A DNA stretch of 64,000 nucleotides from Rhodopseudomonas palustris (GCF_003226555.1 NZ_QKQS01000033.1:96116-160115); one strand, 5' to 3'. Counted from the stretch's first letter, positions 17,508 to 27,549 are shown. Made by a program: numbers and translations. Notes: generated by a model from the letters alone, not told the origin.

Positions 17508-19259
17508 ATGGATACCTCCCGGCGACTGATGGCTGCGACCAAACCCAGCTTCCGCGAGCTGTTCACGCCCAAGCTGATTACCGCGCTGCGCGAAGGCTAC
17601 GGCCTCGCTGATTTCCGCGCCGATCTGATCGCCGGCCTCACCGTGGCGATCGTGGCGCTGCCGCTGTCGACTGCGATCGCGATCGCCTCCGGCGTCACGC
17701 CGGATCGCGGCCTGTACGCCGCGGTGGTCGGCGGCTTCCTGGTCTCCGCGTTCGGCGGTTCGCGTTTCCAGATCGGCGGACCGGCAGGCGCCTTCATCGT
17801 GCTGGTGATGCTCAGCGTGCAGCGCCACGGCATCGACGGCGTGCTGCTGGCGACCTTCATGGCCGGGATGATCCTGGTGGTAGCCGGCTTTCTGCAGATC
17901 GGCACCTACGTCAAATTCATTCCCTATCCGGTCACGGTCGGTTTCACCGCCGGCATCGCGGTGATCATCTTCGCCAGCCAGATCAAGGATCTGCTCGGCA
18001 TCGAGCTGGCGAAGGAGCCGGGCCCGATCATCCCCAAATTGGAAGCGCTGGCGCAGGCGCTGCCGACCATGAACGTCTATGCGCTCGGCATCGCGCTCAC
18101 CGCGATCGTGCTGATCGTCGGCCTGAAGAAGCTGCGGCCGAACTGGCCGGGACTATTGATCGCGGTCGCGGTCACCGCTGCACTGGTGTGGGGCTTCTCG
18201 CTGCCGGTCGCGACCATCGGCACAAGGTTCGGCGGCATTCCGGAGAGTTTCCCGCTGCCGTCCTGGCCGGCGTTCTCGACCGCCAAGGTGATCGAGATGC
18301 TGCCCGACGCGATCGCGTTCGCGCTGCTCGGCTCGATCGAGTCGCTGCTATCCGCCGTGGTGGCGGACGGCATGACCGGCCGGCGGCATCGTTCGAATTG
18401 CGAACTGGTGGCGCAGGGCTTCGCCAATATGGGGTCGGCGCTGTTCGGCGGCATCTGCGTCACCGGTGCGATCGCGCGTACCGCCACCAACATCCGCACC
18501 GGCGCGCGCACCCCGATCGCCGGCATGCTGCATTCGATGTTCCTGCTGCTGTTCATGCTGGTTGCGGCCCCGCTGGCGAGCTACATCCCGCTGTCGACGC
18601 TCGCCGCGGTGCTGGCGATTGTCGCCTGGAACATGGCCGAGAAGCACGAATTCGCCACGCTGCTGCGCTCGTCGCGCGGTGACGCGGTGGTGCTGCTCGC
18701 AACCTTCCTGCTCACCGTGTTCCGCGATCTCACCGAAGGCATCGTGGTCGGCTTCGCGCTCGGCGCGGTGCTGTTCATCCACCGCATGTCCGAAGTCACC
18801 GGCGTCGAAGCCTATTCCGGGCTGGCGCAGGAGGACCGCGCCGACGAGAACGGCAAGCGCCGCGGCACCGCCGCCGATCTGGCGCTGGTCACCGATCCGG
18901 ACGTCGTCGTGTACCGCATCACCGGCGCGTTCTTCTTCGGCGCCGCTGCCACCGTCACCTCGGTGCTCAACAACATCGCCGATCGCCACAAGGTCTTCGT
19001 GGTCGACTTCGCCGCGGTGCCATTCCTGGATTCCACCGCTGCCAATGCGATCTACCGCGTCGCGTTGTCGGCGCAGCGCAAACGCATCAAGCTGATCGTC
19101 ACCGGCGCCTCGCCGACGGTGCGGCGCGCGCTGCTGACCCACGGCGTCAAGCCGCCGCTGGCGCAGTACCGGCCCGACATTGCGACCGCAGTCGACGAGA
19201 TCAAGGGCAAGACCGTCGCTCCCGAGGAGGGGCCGTCGCCGCAGCCCGCCACGGCGTGA
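17508..19259 (+). CDS. SulP-family anion permease with STAS domain
   Basis: A 583-residue inner-membrane transporter. The membrane domain begins with DLIAGLTVAIVALPLSTAIAIASG, includes the family stretch RFQIGGPAGAFIVLV and the signature DGMTGRRHRSNCELVAQGFANMGSALFGGICVTGAIARTA. The last ~110 residues are a cytoplasmic STAS domain (VVVYRITGAFFFGAAATV, VFVVDFAAVPFLDSTAANAI). SulP proteins move sulfate, bicarbonate or dicarboxylates; sequence alone does not decide which. There is no carbonic anhydrase next to it. The start has AGGAGA 7 bases upstream. An XRE regulator precedes it. Confidence 0.92.
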   Translation: MDTSRRLMAATKPSFRELFTPKLITALREGYGLADFRADLIAGLTVAIVALPLSTAIAIASGVTPDRGLYAAVVGGFLVSAFGGSRFQIGGPAGAFIVLVMLSVQRHGIDGVLLATFMAGMILVVAGFLQIGTYVKFIPYPVTVGFTAGIAVIIFASQIKDLLGIELAKEPGPIIPKLEALAQALPTMNVYALGIALTAIVLIVGLKKLRPNWPGLLIAVAVTAALVWGFSLPVATIGTRFGGIPESFPLPSWPAFSTAKVIEMLPDAIAFALLGSIESLLSAVVADGMTGRRHRSNCELVAQGFANMGSALFGGICVTGAIARTATNIRTGARTPIAGMLHSMFLLLFMLVAAPLASYIPLSTLAAVLAIVAWNMAEKHEFATLLRSSRGDAVVLLATFLLTVFRDLTEGIVVGFALGAVLFIHRMSEVTGVEAYSGLAQEDRADENGKRRGTAADLALVTDPDVVVYRITGAFFFGAAATVTSVLNNIADRHKVFVVDFAAVPFLDSTAANAIYRVALSAQRKRIKLIVTGASPTVRRALLTHGVKPPLAQYRPDIATAVDEIKGKTVAPEEGPSPQPATA

Positions 19260-19363
19260 GGCCACCGACTTCCGTCGCGGCGGCGCGTTTTGCGATTGAC
19301 GCTGGCGCGCCGGCCTGATTTTCACGGAAGCGTTTCGGAAGGGGCTCGCTGCGGGAGGGCGAA

Positions 19364-20203
19364 ATGACTGCGATCAAGCGCGCCGCGTGTCTGATCGGCT
19401 GGCCGGCGGCGCATTCGCGCTCACCGCTGATCCATCATTACTGGCTGCGCCAGCTCGGCATCGAGGGCGGCTATTCGATCGAAGCCGTGCCGCCGGAAGG
19501 CTTCGCCGAATTCGTGCTGAACCTGAGAACGCACGGCTATGTCGGCGCCAACGTCACCATCCCGCACAAGGAGCGCGCGCTGCAGCTCACCGAGCCGGAC
19601 GCGCGCGCCCGCGCAGTCGGCGCCGCCAATACGCTGTACTACGACGGCGATCTTTTGCGCTCGACCAACACCGACGTCGAAGGCTTCATCGGCAATCTCG
19701 ACGCGTCGGCGCCGGGCTGGGACCGCACCGCGCATGCGCTGGTGCTCGGCGCCGGCGGCTCGTCGCGCGCGGTGGTGTTCGGCCTGCTCGAACGGGGCAT
19801 CGGCCGGATCGCGCTCGCCAATCGCTCGATCGAACGGGCCCAGGCGCTGCGCGATCTGTTCGGCGACCGCGTTGTGCCGATTGCCTGGAGCGATATCCCG
19901 GTGGCGCTGCCGGGGGCCGGACTTCTGGTCAACACCACGTCGCTCGGGATGAAGGGACAGCCGCCGCTCCCGATCGACCTGTCGGTACTGCTGGCGGACG
20001 CGGTGGTGGCCGATCTGGTCTATGTGCCGCTGGAAACCGATCTGCTCGCCGCTGCCAGGGCGCGCGGCCTGCGCACTGCCGACGGGCTCGGCATGCTGCT
20101 GCATCAGGCGGTGCGCGGCTTCGATCTCTGGTTCGGCGCGCGGCCGCACGTCACCGCGGAGCTGCGCGCGCTGGTCGAAGCCGATCTGCTTGGACACAAA
20201 TAG
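19364..20203 (+). CDS. aroE: Shikimate 5-dehydrogenase
   Basis: A 279-residue enzyme that reduces 3-dehydroshikimate to shikimate with NADPH in aromatic amino acid synthesis. Motifs are SRSPLIHHYWL (shikimate binding), NVTIPHKE with the catalytic lysine, GAANTLY, STNTDVEGF, the nucleotide loop GAGGSSRAVVFGL, NRS, and GMLLHQAVRGFDLWFG near the end. In many alphaproteobacteria the housekeeping aroE sits with coaE/dnaQ; here it stands alone between a SulP gene and a TRIC-type channel, so it may be a second copy. All catalytic residues look intact. Confidence 0.9.
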   Translation: MTAIKRAACLIGWPAAHSRSPLIHHYWLRQLGIEGGYSIEAVPPEGFAEFVLNLRTHGYVGANVTIPHKERALQLTEPDARARAVGAANTLYYDGDLLRSTNTDVEGFIGNLDASAPGWDRTAHALVLGAGGSSRAVVFGLLERGIGRIALANRSIERAQALRDLFGDRVVPIAWSDIPVALPGAGLLVNTTSLGMKGQPPLPIDLSVLLADAVVADLVYVPLETDLLAAARARGLRTADGLGMLLHQAVRGFDLWFGARPHVTAELRALVEADLLGHK

Positions 20204-20236
20204 GACGGGCGTCTGCCGGGGGCGGCGCACGTTCCG

Positions 20237-20866
20237 TCATTCGTCCCGGGCGCCGGGCCGGGGCCGATAGCGCGGCAGCGACCAACCGCGTTGCAGCGCT
20301 GCGGCGCGGATCAGCAGCGCCAGCGCAAAGCCGGCGACGGTGCCGAATTCGCGGCTGGCCCCCAATGCCGTCGACGTCTCATAGGTCGCGGCACCGAGCA
20401 GCGCGGCGGTGACGTAGATCTCGCGGCGCAGGATGACCGGAATCTCGCCGCCGAGCAGATCGCGGATGATGCCGCCGAAGGTCGCGGTGACGACGCCCAT
20501 CGCAACTGCGACGATGCCGTTGGCGCCCGCCAGCGCGGCGCGCTCGGCGCCACTGACCGCGAACAGCGCCATGCCGATGGCGTCGAGCCACAACAGCATC
20601 TTGTAGCGCGAATGCGGAATGTGCGCGGTGAAGAACACGACTCCGGACACCAGCACGCAGGCGACCAGATAGGCCGGTTCGCGGATCCAGAACACCGGCT
20701 GGTCGAGCAGCACGTCGCGCAGCGTGCCGCCGCCGATGCCGGTCGCGGTGCCGAGCAGCGCGAAGCCGACGATGTCCATTTCCTTGCGCGACGCCACCAG
20801 CGCGCCGGTGACGGCGAACACCACCACGCCGAGCCAGTCGAGCAGCGTGGTGACGGTCTCGAACAT
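20237..20866 (-). CDS. TRIC-type (UPF0126) membrane channel protein
   Basis: A 209-residue inner-membrane protein with about seven hydrophobic helices in two similar halves. Each half carries the family GGxxRD motif: TGIGGGTLRDVLLDQPVFW near residue 45 and TATFGGIIRDLLGGEIPVILRREIY near residue 130. Bacterial homologues of trimeric intracellular cation channels share this layout, and transport of K+ or glycine has been discussed for members. It is followed, after 27 bases in gene order reversed, by the enoyl-CoA hydratase on the same strand, with no functional link evident. Confidence 0.88.
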   Translation of the reverse strand: MFETVTTLLDWLGVVVFAVTGALVASRKEMDIVGFALLGTATGIGGGTLRDVLLDQPVFWIREPAYLVACVLVSGVVFFTAHIPHSRYKMLLWLDAIGMALFAVSGAERAALAGANGIVAVAMGVVTATFGGIIRDLLGGEIPVILRREIYVTAALLGAATYETSTALGASREFGTVAGFALALLIRAAALQRGWSLPRYRPRPGARDE

Positions 20867-20893
20867 CGTGCGTCTCCGAGCAGTCGCCGGTCC

Positions 20894-21709
20894 TCAACGG
20901 CCGACGAACTTCGCCTCGCGCTTCTCCATGAAGGCCGCGATGCCTTCCTTCATGTCCTGCGTCTTGAACAGCGGCAGCAGCTGCAAGTACACGTGATGGA
21001 CGTGGTCCGGGAAGGTCTCGTTCAGGCCCATCCGCATCATCCGCTTGGCCGCCTGCACCGCCAGCGGCGCATTGCCGGCGATCTCCTTGGCGACCGCGCG
21101 GGCGCGGCCCATCAGCTCGGCGTCGGGCACGACTTCGTTGGCGAGGCCCCATTCCAGGCTCTCGCGTGCGCTCAAGGTCCGCCCGGTAAAGATCAGCTCG
21201 GCGGCCTTGGCCCAGCCGATCATTCGCGGCAGAAACCAGGTGCCGCCGCTCTCCGGCACCACGCCGCGCTTGACGAAGGCGGCAGCCAGCTTGGCGGATT
21301 CCGCCATGATGCGGATGTCGCAGCCGAGCGCGGTGTCCATGCCGTAGCCGGCCGCGCCGCCGTTGACGGCACAGATCACCGGCTTGTCCATCGCCTGCAG
21401 CACGGTCGGCGGCGTGTTGCGCAAGTCGAGCGTGGTCGGTGACGACGCCGCGCTGAGACCTTCGTCGCCGCGCTCCTTGTTGAGATCCAGCCCGGCGCAG
21501 AACGCGCGGCCATTGCCGGTGAGGATGACGCAGCGGACGTCCGGATCTTCGTTGGCCTTGGTCAGCAGCGCCGCCAGCGTGTTCAGCATCGGCCCGGAGA
21601 TCGTGTTCAGCCGCTCCGGCGCGTTCAGCGTGATGGTGGCGATGTGATCCTCGACCGCATAGAGCACTTCGCTGGAAGCGGACTGTACGCTCGTGTGCAT
21701 GTTGGTCAT
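20894..21709 (-). CDS. Enoyl-CoA hydratase/isomerase family protein
   Basis: A 271-residue crotonase-fold protein. Oxyanion-hole segments are GRAFCAGLDLN and NGGAAGYGMDTAL. The second catalytic glutamate is present in GVVPESGGTWFLPR, while the first position (the E of GGGxE in hydratases) reads D in GYGMD, so it may be an isomerase, hydrolase or a variant hydratase. KTQDMKEGIAAFMEKREAKF is the usual C-terminus. It acts on acyl-CoA thioesters in the cytoplasm. The lactate-dehydrogenase-type flavoenzyme lies upstream on the same strand across a family C repeat. Confidence 0.9.
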   Translation of the reverse strand: MTNMHTSVQSASSEVLYAVEDHIATITLNAPERLNTISGPMLNTLAALLTKANEDPDVRCVILTGNGRAFCAGLDLNKERGDEGLSAASSPTTLDLRNTPPTVLQAMDKPVICAVNGGAAGYGMDTALGCDIRIMAESAKLAAAFVKRGVVPESGGTWFLPRMIGWAKAAELIFTGRTLSARESLEWGLANEVVPDAELMGRARAVAKEIAGNAPLAVQAAKRMMRMGLNETFPDHVHHVYLQLLPLFKTQDMKEGIAAFMEKREAKFVGR

Positions 21710-21758
21710 CGGTTTCCTCCTAATTTTTGCTTTTTGTTGTTGTTAGTTGTCCTCTCCC

Positions 21759-21874
21759 CGTCAGTGCGAGGAGCGAAGCGACGAAGCAATCCAGCGCCGT
21801 GCACTCGGCTGGATTGCTTCGCGGAGCCTGTCATCGGGCGGCACTTCGTGCCGACCCGTTGGCTGGCAATGACG
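21759..21874. repeat. Dispersed palindromic repeat, family C
   Basis: The element runs from cgtcagtgcgag to ggcaatgacg, with internal arms gaagcaatccag and ctggattgcttc. It resembles the 'GTCATTGCGAG...GAAGCAATCC' elements found across many proteobacteria. It lies between two minus-strand genes. Confidence 0.75.
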
Positions 21875-21893
21875 TGGAGAGGGCAGGGCGGAA

Positions 21894-23033
21894 TTACTCC
21901 GCCAGCACCTTCTCGTCGATCTCGTGGATCGAATTGACGCCGCACAGGCCCATCGTGGTCGACAGCTCCTTGCCGATGATGTCGATCGCCTTGGCGACAC
22001 CCGGGCCGCCATAGGCGCCAAGGCCGTAGATGTAGGCGCGGCCGATCATGCAGCTCTTGGCGCCGAGCGCGAGCGCGCGCATCACGTCCTGGCCGGAGCG
22101 GATGCCGCCGTCGAACATCACCTCGATGTGCGAGCCGACGGTGTGGACGATCTCCGGCAGCACCTCGATCGACGACGGTGCACCGTCGAGCTGGCGACCG
22201 CCGTGGTTCGACACCACCAGCGCCTCGGCGCCGACCTTCACCGCCTCGCGGGCGTCCTCGACGTCGAGGATGCCCTTGATGATCAGCTTGCCGGGCCAGA
22301 TCGAACGGATCCAGTCGATGTCGCGCCAGTTCAGCGAGGCGTCGAACTGCGACGCCACCCAGGCCGACACCGATTCCAGATCCTTGGAGCCGGGCAGGTG
22401 GCCGGCGATGTTGCCGAAATTGCGCCGGGACGTGCCGAGAATGCCCTTCACCCAGCCCGGCTTGGTGGCGATGTCGACGACGTTCTTGAACTTGAACAGC
22501 TGCGGCGGCACCGTCATGCCGTTCTTGATGTCCTGGTGGCGCTGGCCGATCACCTGCAGGTCGACGGTGAGCACCAGCGCGCTGCACTTGGCGGCGATCG
22601 CGCGCTCGATCAGCGCTTTGACGAAGCCGCGGTCGCGCATCACGTAGAGCTGAAACCAGAACGGCTTCTCGACATTCGCGGCGACGTCCTCGATCGAGCA
22701 GATCGACATCGTCGACAGCGTATAGGGGATGCCCGCGGCCTGCGCGGCGCGGCAGGCGTGGATCTCACCGTCGGCGTGCTGCATCCCGGTCGAGCCCACC
22801 GGCGCCAGGATCAGCGGCATCGCGTAAGTGTCGCCGAGGATGGTGGTGGCCAGATCGCGCTTGGAGATGTCGACCAGAATGCGCTGCCGGAATTTGATCC
22901 GCTTCAAGTCTTCCACGTTCGCCCGCAGCGTCTCCTCGGCATAGGAGCCGTGGTCGACATAGTCGAAGAACATCTTCGGAACCCGGCGCTTGTGGATCTG
23001 GCGGAGGTCTTCGATGCAGGTGATCTCTTTCAT
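21894..23033 (-). CDS. lldD: FMN-dependent alpha-hydroxy-acid dehydrogenase (L-lactate dehydrogenase type)
   Basis: A 379-residue FMN TIM-barrel enzyme. The N-terminal segment KEITCIEDLRQIHKRRVPKMFFDYVDHGSYAEETLRAN is standard for the family. The active site SNHGGRQLDGAPSSIEVLPEI carries the catalytic histidine and substrate arginine, and FDGGIRSGQDVMRALALGA binds the FMN phosphate. It oxidises L-lactate or a related 2-hydroxy acid, passing electrons to the quinone pool. Glycolate or mandelate are possible alternatives. The start at 23033 is preceded in frame by a long stretch with no homology. A divergent 53-residue gene lies 163 bases upstream. Confidence 0.9.
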   Translation of the reverse strand: MKEITCIEDLRQIHKRRVPKMFFDYVDHGSYAEETLRANVEDLKRIKFRQRILVDISKRDLATTILGDTYAMPLILAPVGSTGMQHADGEIHACRAAQAAGIPYTLSTMSICSIEDVAANVEKPFWFQLYVMRDRGFVKALIERAIAAKCSALVLTVDLQVIGQRHQDIKNGMTVPPQLFKFKNVVDIATKPGWVKGILGTSRRNFGNIAGHLPGSKDLESVSAWVASQFDASLNWRDIDWIRSIWPGKLIIKGILDVEDAREAVKVGAEALVVSNHGGRQLDGAPSSIEVLPEIVHTVGSHIEVMFDGGIRSGQDVMRALALGAKSCMIGRAYIYGLGAYGGPGVAKAIDIIGKELSTTMGLCGVNSIHEIDEKVLAE

Positions 23034-23127
23034 GGAATTGCCGTCTGCCTGTTGCCGGGTGTTGCGAGCCGCTCGTCCTGTAGCACGCGGGCGCCCTGTG
23101 CAAAATCGTCGCGTCAGAGATCGGTGA

Positions 23128-23358
<231 letters not shown>

Positions 23359-23404
23359 TCATCCGACCCTGCAAATTGCCGGATAATTTCAGTATTTCAG
23401 AAGG

Positions 23405-23439
23405 TTACGCCGCCGGTCCAGCTCGGCGGCGTAATCTTT
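23405..23439 (+). terminator. Rho-independent terminator after the 53-residue gene
   Basis: Perfect stem ttacgccgcc/ggcggcgtaa with a 10-base loop, followed by tcttt. Confidence 0.82.
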
Positions 23440-23558
23440 GATTACATTTTTTGAAGTCCTCGCAATCATTTTAGGCCTATAAGGCCGTTTCGCCGCACGG
23501 CAAGCCCCGGACGAATCGTGGGTTTTTGGCCGTGACCGGCAAGGGCGGGGGACAATTG

Positions 23559-24911
23559 ATGAGCCGCAGATATTTCGGGACGGACGGAATCCGGGGCCGC
23601 GCCAACGGTTTGATCACGCCGGAGCTGGCCCTGAAGGTCGGCCAGGCCGCGGGCCTCGCGTTTCAGCGCGGTGAGCATCGCCATCGGGTGGTGATCGGCA
23701 AGGATACCCGTCTGTCCGGCTACATGATCGAGAACGCGATGGTCGCGGGCTTCACCTCGGTCGGCATGGACGTGCTGCTGGTCGGCCCGATGCCGACCCC
23801 GGCGGTCGCGATGCTGACCAAGTCGATGCGCGCCGATCTCGGCGTGATGATTTCTGCGTCGCATAACCTGTTCGAGGACAATGGCATCAAGCTGTTCGGC
23901 CCGCTCGGCTACAAGCTCAGCGACGACGTCGAGAAGCAGATCGAACTGATGCTCGACGACTCGCTCGACAAGAAGCTGGCGCAGAGCGCCAGCCTCGGCC
24001 GCGCCCGCCGCATCGACGGCGTCCACGACCGCTACATCGAATTCGCCAAACGCACGCTGCCGCGCGAGCTCAGCCTCGAAGGCCTGCGCGTGGTGATCGA
24101 TTGCGCCAACGGTGCCGCCTACAAGGTGGTGCCCGAGGCGCTGTGGGAGCTCGGCGCCGACGTGATCTCGATCGGGGTCGAGCCCGACGGCTTCAATATC
24201 AACAAGGAATGCGGCTCGACCGCGCCGCAGGCGCTGTGCGCCAAGGTCCGCGAGATGCGCGCCGACATCGGCATCGCGCTCGACGGCGATGCCGACCGCG
24301 TCATTCTGGTCGACGAGCGCGGCCATGTGGTCGACGGCGATCAGCTGCTGGCGGTGATCGGCCAGAGCTGGAAGGAAGACGGCCGCCTCGCCAAGCCGGG
24401 CGTGGTCGCCACCGTGATGTCCAATCTCGGTCTGGAGCGTTTCCTCGCAGGCGAAGGCATCGCGCTGCTGCGCACCCCGGTCGGCGACCGCTACGTGCTC
24501 GAGCAGATGCTGAAGGACGGCTACAACGTCGGCGGCGAGTCCTCCGGCCACATCATCCTGTCCGACTTCAACACCACCGGCGACGGCTTCGTCGCGGCGC
24601 TGCAGGTGCTGGCGATGGTGCAGAAGCTCGGCCGTCCGGTGTCCGAAGTCTGCCACCGCTTCGATCCGCTGCCGCAGATCCTGAAGAACGTGCGCTATCG
24701 CAGCGGTCGTCCGCTCGACGACGGCGGCGTGATCTCGGCGATCCAGGACGGCGAGAAGCGGTTGAACGGCCACGGCCGGCTGCTGATCCGCCCCTCCGGC
24801 ACCGAACCGGTGATCCGGGTGATGGGCGAGGGCGACGATCACGACATGGTCGAAGAAGTGGTCGACAGCATCGTCGACGCGCTCGGCAACGCGGCGGCTG
24901 CGGCGGCCTGA
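23559..24911 (+). CDS. glmM: Phosphoglucosamine mutase
   Basis: A 450-residue enzyme converting glucosamine-6-phosphate to glucosamine-1-phosphate for peptidoglycan and LPS precursors. It starts [17 protein letters not shown] and has the active serine loop ISASHN (S101, phosphorylated in the catalytic cycle), the magnesium loop DGDADR, the sugar loop GGESSGHI and the phosphate-binding loop [12 protein letters not shown]. The loop reads SHNLFEDNG instead of the commoner SHNPFxDNG. The start at 23559 fits family N-termini, and a G-rich site precedes it. It is essential in most bacteria. The usual partner genes folP or ftsH are not here. Confidence 0.95.
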   Translation: MSRRYFGTDGIRGRANGLITPELALKVGQAAGLAFQRGEHRHRVVIGKDTRLSGYMIENAMVAGFTSVGMDVLLVGPMPTPAVAMLTKSMRADLGVMISASHNLFEDNGIKLFGPLGYKLSDDVEKQIELMLDDSLDKKLAQSASLGRARRIDGVHDRYIEFAKRTLPRELSLEGLRVVIDCANGAAYKVVPEALWELGADVISIGVEPDGFNINKECGSTAPQALCAKVREMRADIGIALDGDADRVILVDERGHVVDGDQLLAVIGQSWKEDGRLAKPGVVATVMSNLGLERFLAGEGIALLRTPVGDRYVLEQMLKDGYNVGGESSGHIILSDFNTTGDGFVAALQVLAMVQKLGRPVSEVCHRFDPLPQILKNVRYRSGRPLDDGGVISAIQDGEKRLNGHGRLLIRPSGTEPVIRVMGEGDDHDMVEEVVDSIVDALGNAAAAAA

Positions 24912-25079
24912 GGCCCGCCCCGCCGCGTCGGGCGGGGTGCAACGCTGCCATCGCGAATCCGCGCTACACACTCGTGGCGCTTGCAACTACTTTGTCAGCG
25001 GTCGGCCAACGTGCCGGCCGTTCGTTGTTGTTGCGCCGCGCAATTTAGTCGGCACCCCAAGCCCATTTCAGGAAACGCC

Positions 25080-26345
25080 GTGAACAAGCCTGTCACCGTC
25101 GATGCGGATATCGCTGCTCCGGTCAATCCGGCCGAGCTGCCGTTGCCCGAACTCACCAAGCCGGCGGCGCCTGCCGCGGCCGGGCCGGCCTATATCGTGC
25201 TCGGCGGCATCAGCTTCTCGCATTTTCTCAACGACACCATGCAGTCGCTGATTCCGTCGGTGTATCCGATCCTGAAGGCGAACTACGCGCTCGACTTCGG
25301 TCAGATCGGCCTGATTACGCTGGCGTTCCAGTTCACCGCCTCGCTGCTGCAGCCGGTGGTCGGGCACATCACCGACAAGAAGGCGCAGCCGTTCTCGCTG
25401 GCGATCGGCATGGGCTCGACGTTTCTCGGCCTGCTGCTGCTCAGCGTCGCGCATTCCTATGCGGTGATCCTGATCGCCGCGGCGATGATCGGGCTCGGCT
25501 CGGCGGTGTTTCACCCCGAGTCGGCGCGGATCGCGCGGCTCGCCTCCGGCGGTCGCCACGGCATGGCGCAGTCGGTGTTTCAGGTCGGCGGCAACGCCGG
25601 CACGGCGCTCGGCCCGGTGCTGGCGGCGCTGATCGTGGTGCCGTTCGGCCAGCCGTCGATCGCCTGGTTCTCGTCGATCGCGTTCCTCGCCATCATCGTG
25701 CTGTGGCGGATCGGCGTGTGGTACAAGCCGCAGGTCGCCGGCAAGAAGAGAATGGTGGTGCAGTCGCATCCGCACGCGCCGAGCCGGCGGCGGGTGATGG
25801 TGGCGCTGGTGGTGCTGGTGGCGCTGCTGTTCTCCAAGCAGCTCTATCTGTCGAGCCTGTCGAGCTACTACACGTTCTATCTGATCGACAAGTTCCACGT
25901 CTCGACCCAGACCGCGCAGATGTTCCTGTTCATCTTCCTGGCCGCCACCGCGGCCGGGGTGTTCTTCGGCGGTCCGCTCGGCGACCGGTTCGGCCGCCGC
26001 TACGTGATCTGGTTCTCGATCCTCGGCATCCTGCCGTTCACCCTGGCGCTGCCCTATGCCGGGCTGTACGCCAGCGCCGTGCTCACCGTGTTCATCGGCT
26101 TCATCCTGGCGTCGGCGACGCCGGCGATCATCGTGTTCGCCCAGGAGCTGATGCCGCACCGGTTCGGCATGATCTCGGGGATCTTCTTCGGCTTTGCCTT
26201 CGGCATCGGCGGCCTCGGTGCCGCGGCGCTCGGCGAGGTCGCCGACATCCGTGGTATCGATTTCGTCTATCAGGTCTGTTCGTTCCTGCCGGCGCTCGGG
26301 CTGTTGGCGGTGCTGCTGCCGAAGATGCCGCGCCACGCCCACTGA
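25080..26345 (+). CDS. fsr: MFS exporter of the fosmidomycin-resistance (Fsr) type
   Basis: A 421-residue, 12-helix major facilitator transporter with a roughly 30-residue proline/alanine-rich N-terminal extension. The Fsr-type sequence begins GGISFSHFLNDTMQSLIPSVYPILKANYALDFGQIGLITLAFQFTASLLQPVVGHITDKK, with GSAVFHPESARIARLASGGRHGMAQSVFQVGGNAG in the first half and a second half containing GGPLGDRFGRRYVIW. Fsr of E. coli exports fosmidomycin; the physiological substrate here is unknown. A GTG start at 25080 has AGGAAA upstream and matches the hydrophobic start of the family better than longer forms. A terminator hairpin follows. Confidence 0.88.
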   Translation: MNKPVTVDADIAAPVNPAELPLPELTKPAAPAAAGPAYIVLGGISFSHFLNDTMQSLIPSVYPILKANYALDFGQIGLITLAFQFTASLLQPVVGHITDKKAQPFSLAIGMGSTFLGLLLLSVAHSYAVILIAAAMIGLGSAVFHPESARIARLASGGRHGMAQSVFQVGGNAGTALGPVLAALIVVPFGQPSIAWFSSIAFLAIIVLWRIGVWYKPQVAGKKRMVVQSHPHAPSRRRVMVALVVLVALLFSKQLYLSSLSSYYTFYLIDKFHVSTQTAQMFLFIFLAATAAGVFFGGPLGDRFGRRYVIWFSILGILPFTLALPYAGLYASAVLTVFIGFILASATPAIIVFAQELMPHRFGMISGIFFGFAFGIGGLGAAALGEVADIRGIDFVYQVCSFLPALGLLAVLLPKMPRHAH

Positions 26346-26647
26346 CACGACGGGGTCGGGCTCGCTCGGTCCTCGATGATCTTCACAAAACGGCTTCGGT
26401 TCCCCACTGGAACCGGAGCCGTTTGTCTGATGGCGGCTCTCGGCTCGGTCGTTCACGATTTGTTAGTCAAGCGCGCCGCCGCAGGTCCACGCTTGGTGAT
26501 TGTTACCAGGGCCGGTGGTACGTCACTAAATGTCAACCTTAAAAATTAGGGTTAAGTCGCGCTTAAGGAATTGATGGCATCGTGTGGTCCATAGGTTTCC
26601 GGGTGTGGGGCCTTCGTAATTGATCATTGGACCAAAGGACGAAGCCA
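26346..26647. other. 302-base intergenic region upstream of the first outer-membrane protein gene
   Basis: The first part contains the Fsr gene's terminator. The second part is more A/T-rich (around 26525-26560) and must carry the promoter and leader of the outer-membrane protein gene. I see no further coding frame. Confidence 0.5.
26385..26426 (+). terminator. Rho-independent terminator after the Fsr-type exporter
   Basis: Stem acaaaacggcttcggttcc against ggaaccggagccgtttgt with one mismatch and a short loop. Confidence 0.8.
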
Positions 26648-27493
26648 ATGCGTAGCGTGAAGATGTTGATGGCCGCCGGAGCGGCTTCGCTGATTGCCTC
26701 GGCCGCGGTGGCCGCCGACATGCCGATTGCACCGCCGCCCGCTTATGCGCCGCCGCCGGCCGAAGATTTCGGCGGCTGGTATCTGCGCGGCGACATCGGA
26801 TTCAGCAACCAGCAGGTCAAGGATCTGCGCTACGGGCGTGAATCGGCCTACTCGCAGCTCACCTCGTTCGACCAGCAGACCTCGTTCGACTCGGCCGGCA
26901 TCTACGGCCTCGGCGTCGGTTATCAGTTCAATCCGTGGCTGCGCGCCGACTTGATCGGTCAGTACCGCGGCAATTCGAACTTCAAGGGCACCGACCGCTT
27001 CACCGGCACCGCCAGCGGCTTCGCGTACAACGGTATCGACAATTACGGCGCCTCCAAGTCCGAATGGCTGGTGATGGCCAACGCCTATGTCGATCTCGGT
27101 ACCTGGTGGTGCATCACCCCGTTCGTCGGCGCCGGCGTCGGTGCTGCGCGGGTGACGATGGCCAACTTCACCGACACCGGGATCAACAACATCCCGTTCT
27201 CGACCGCTAGCTTCGCCAGCGCGCCGACCGCGTCGAAATGGAATCTGGCCTGGGCGATCCACACCGGTCTCGCCTACAAGGTCAATCCGAACCTGACCCT
27301 CGAACTGGCCTACAGCTATCTCAATCTCGGCGACGGCTACACCGGTTCGCTGTCGACCTTCACCGGGCTCACCACGAACAACAGCTTCAAGTTCAAGGAT
27401 ATCACCTCGCACGACGTGAAGTTCGGCGTGCGCTGGAATCTCGATGCCGGCCCGGTCTATTCGGAGCCGCCGGTGCTGATGCGCAAGGGCTGA
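26648..27493 (+). CDS. Outer-membrane beta-barrel protein (Omp25/Omp31-like), copy 1
   Basis: A 281-residue porin-like protein. Signal peptide residues 1-23 end ASAAVAA, followed by DMPIAPPPAYAPPPAEDF, a proline-rich linker common before small alphaproteobacterial barrels. The barrel begins GGWYLRGDIGFSNQ, has alternating aromatic strands (YGLGVGYQFNPWLRADLIGQYRGNSNF, GTWWCITPFVGAGVGAARV, LELAYSYLNLGDGY) and closes with DVKFGVRWNLD near the C-terminus. It probably stabilises the envelope or forms a small pore. A strong terminator separates it from the second barrel gene. Confidence 0.88.
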   Translation: MRSVKMLMAAGAASLIASAAVAADMPIAPPPAYAPPPAEDFGGWYLRGDIGFSNQQVKDLRYGRESAYSQLTSFDQQTSFDSAGIYGLGVGYQFNPWLRADLIGQYRGNSNFKGTDRFTGTASGFAYNGIDNYGASKSEWLVMANAYVDLGTWWCITPFVGAGVGAARVTMANFTDTGINNIPFSTASFASAPTASKWNLAWAIHTGLAYKVNPNLTLELAYSYLNLGDGYTGSLSTFTGLTTNNSFKFKDITSHDVKFGVRWNLDAGPVYSEPPVLMRKG

Positions 27494-27519
27494 TCGCCCT
27501 CCATTCGTTTACGAGTGTT

Positions 27520-27549
27520 AACGGCGCGGGAGCTTCCCGCGCCGTTTTT
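27520..27549 (+). terminator. Rho-independent terminator between the two outer-membrane protein genes
   Basis: A 12-bp perfect stem (aacggcgcggga/tcccgcgccgtt) with a three-base loop and a five-T tail. Confidence 0.92.

Noticed and set aside
24912..24940. GC-rich hairpin after glmM as a terminator
   Set aside because: A ccccgcc/ggcgggg stem is possible but has no T-run, so I could not support it as a terminator.
26525..26565. CtrA-like TTAA...TTAA pattern before the outer-membrane protein gene
   Set aside because: TTAA pairs are present, but the spacing is 9 bases instead of 7, so it does not fit the CtrA site.
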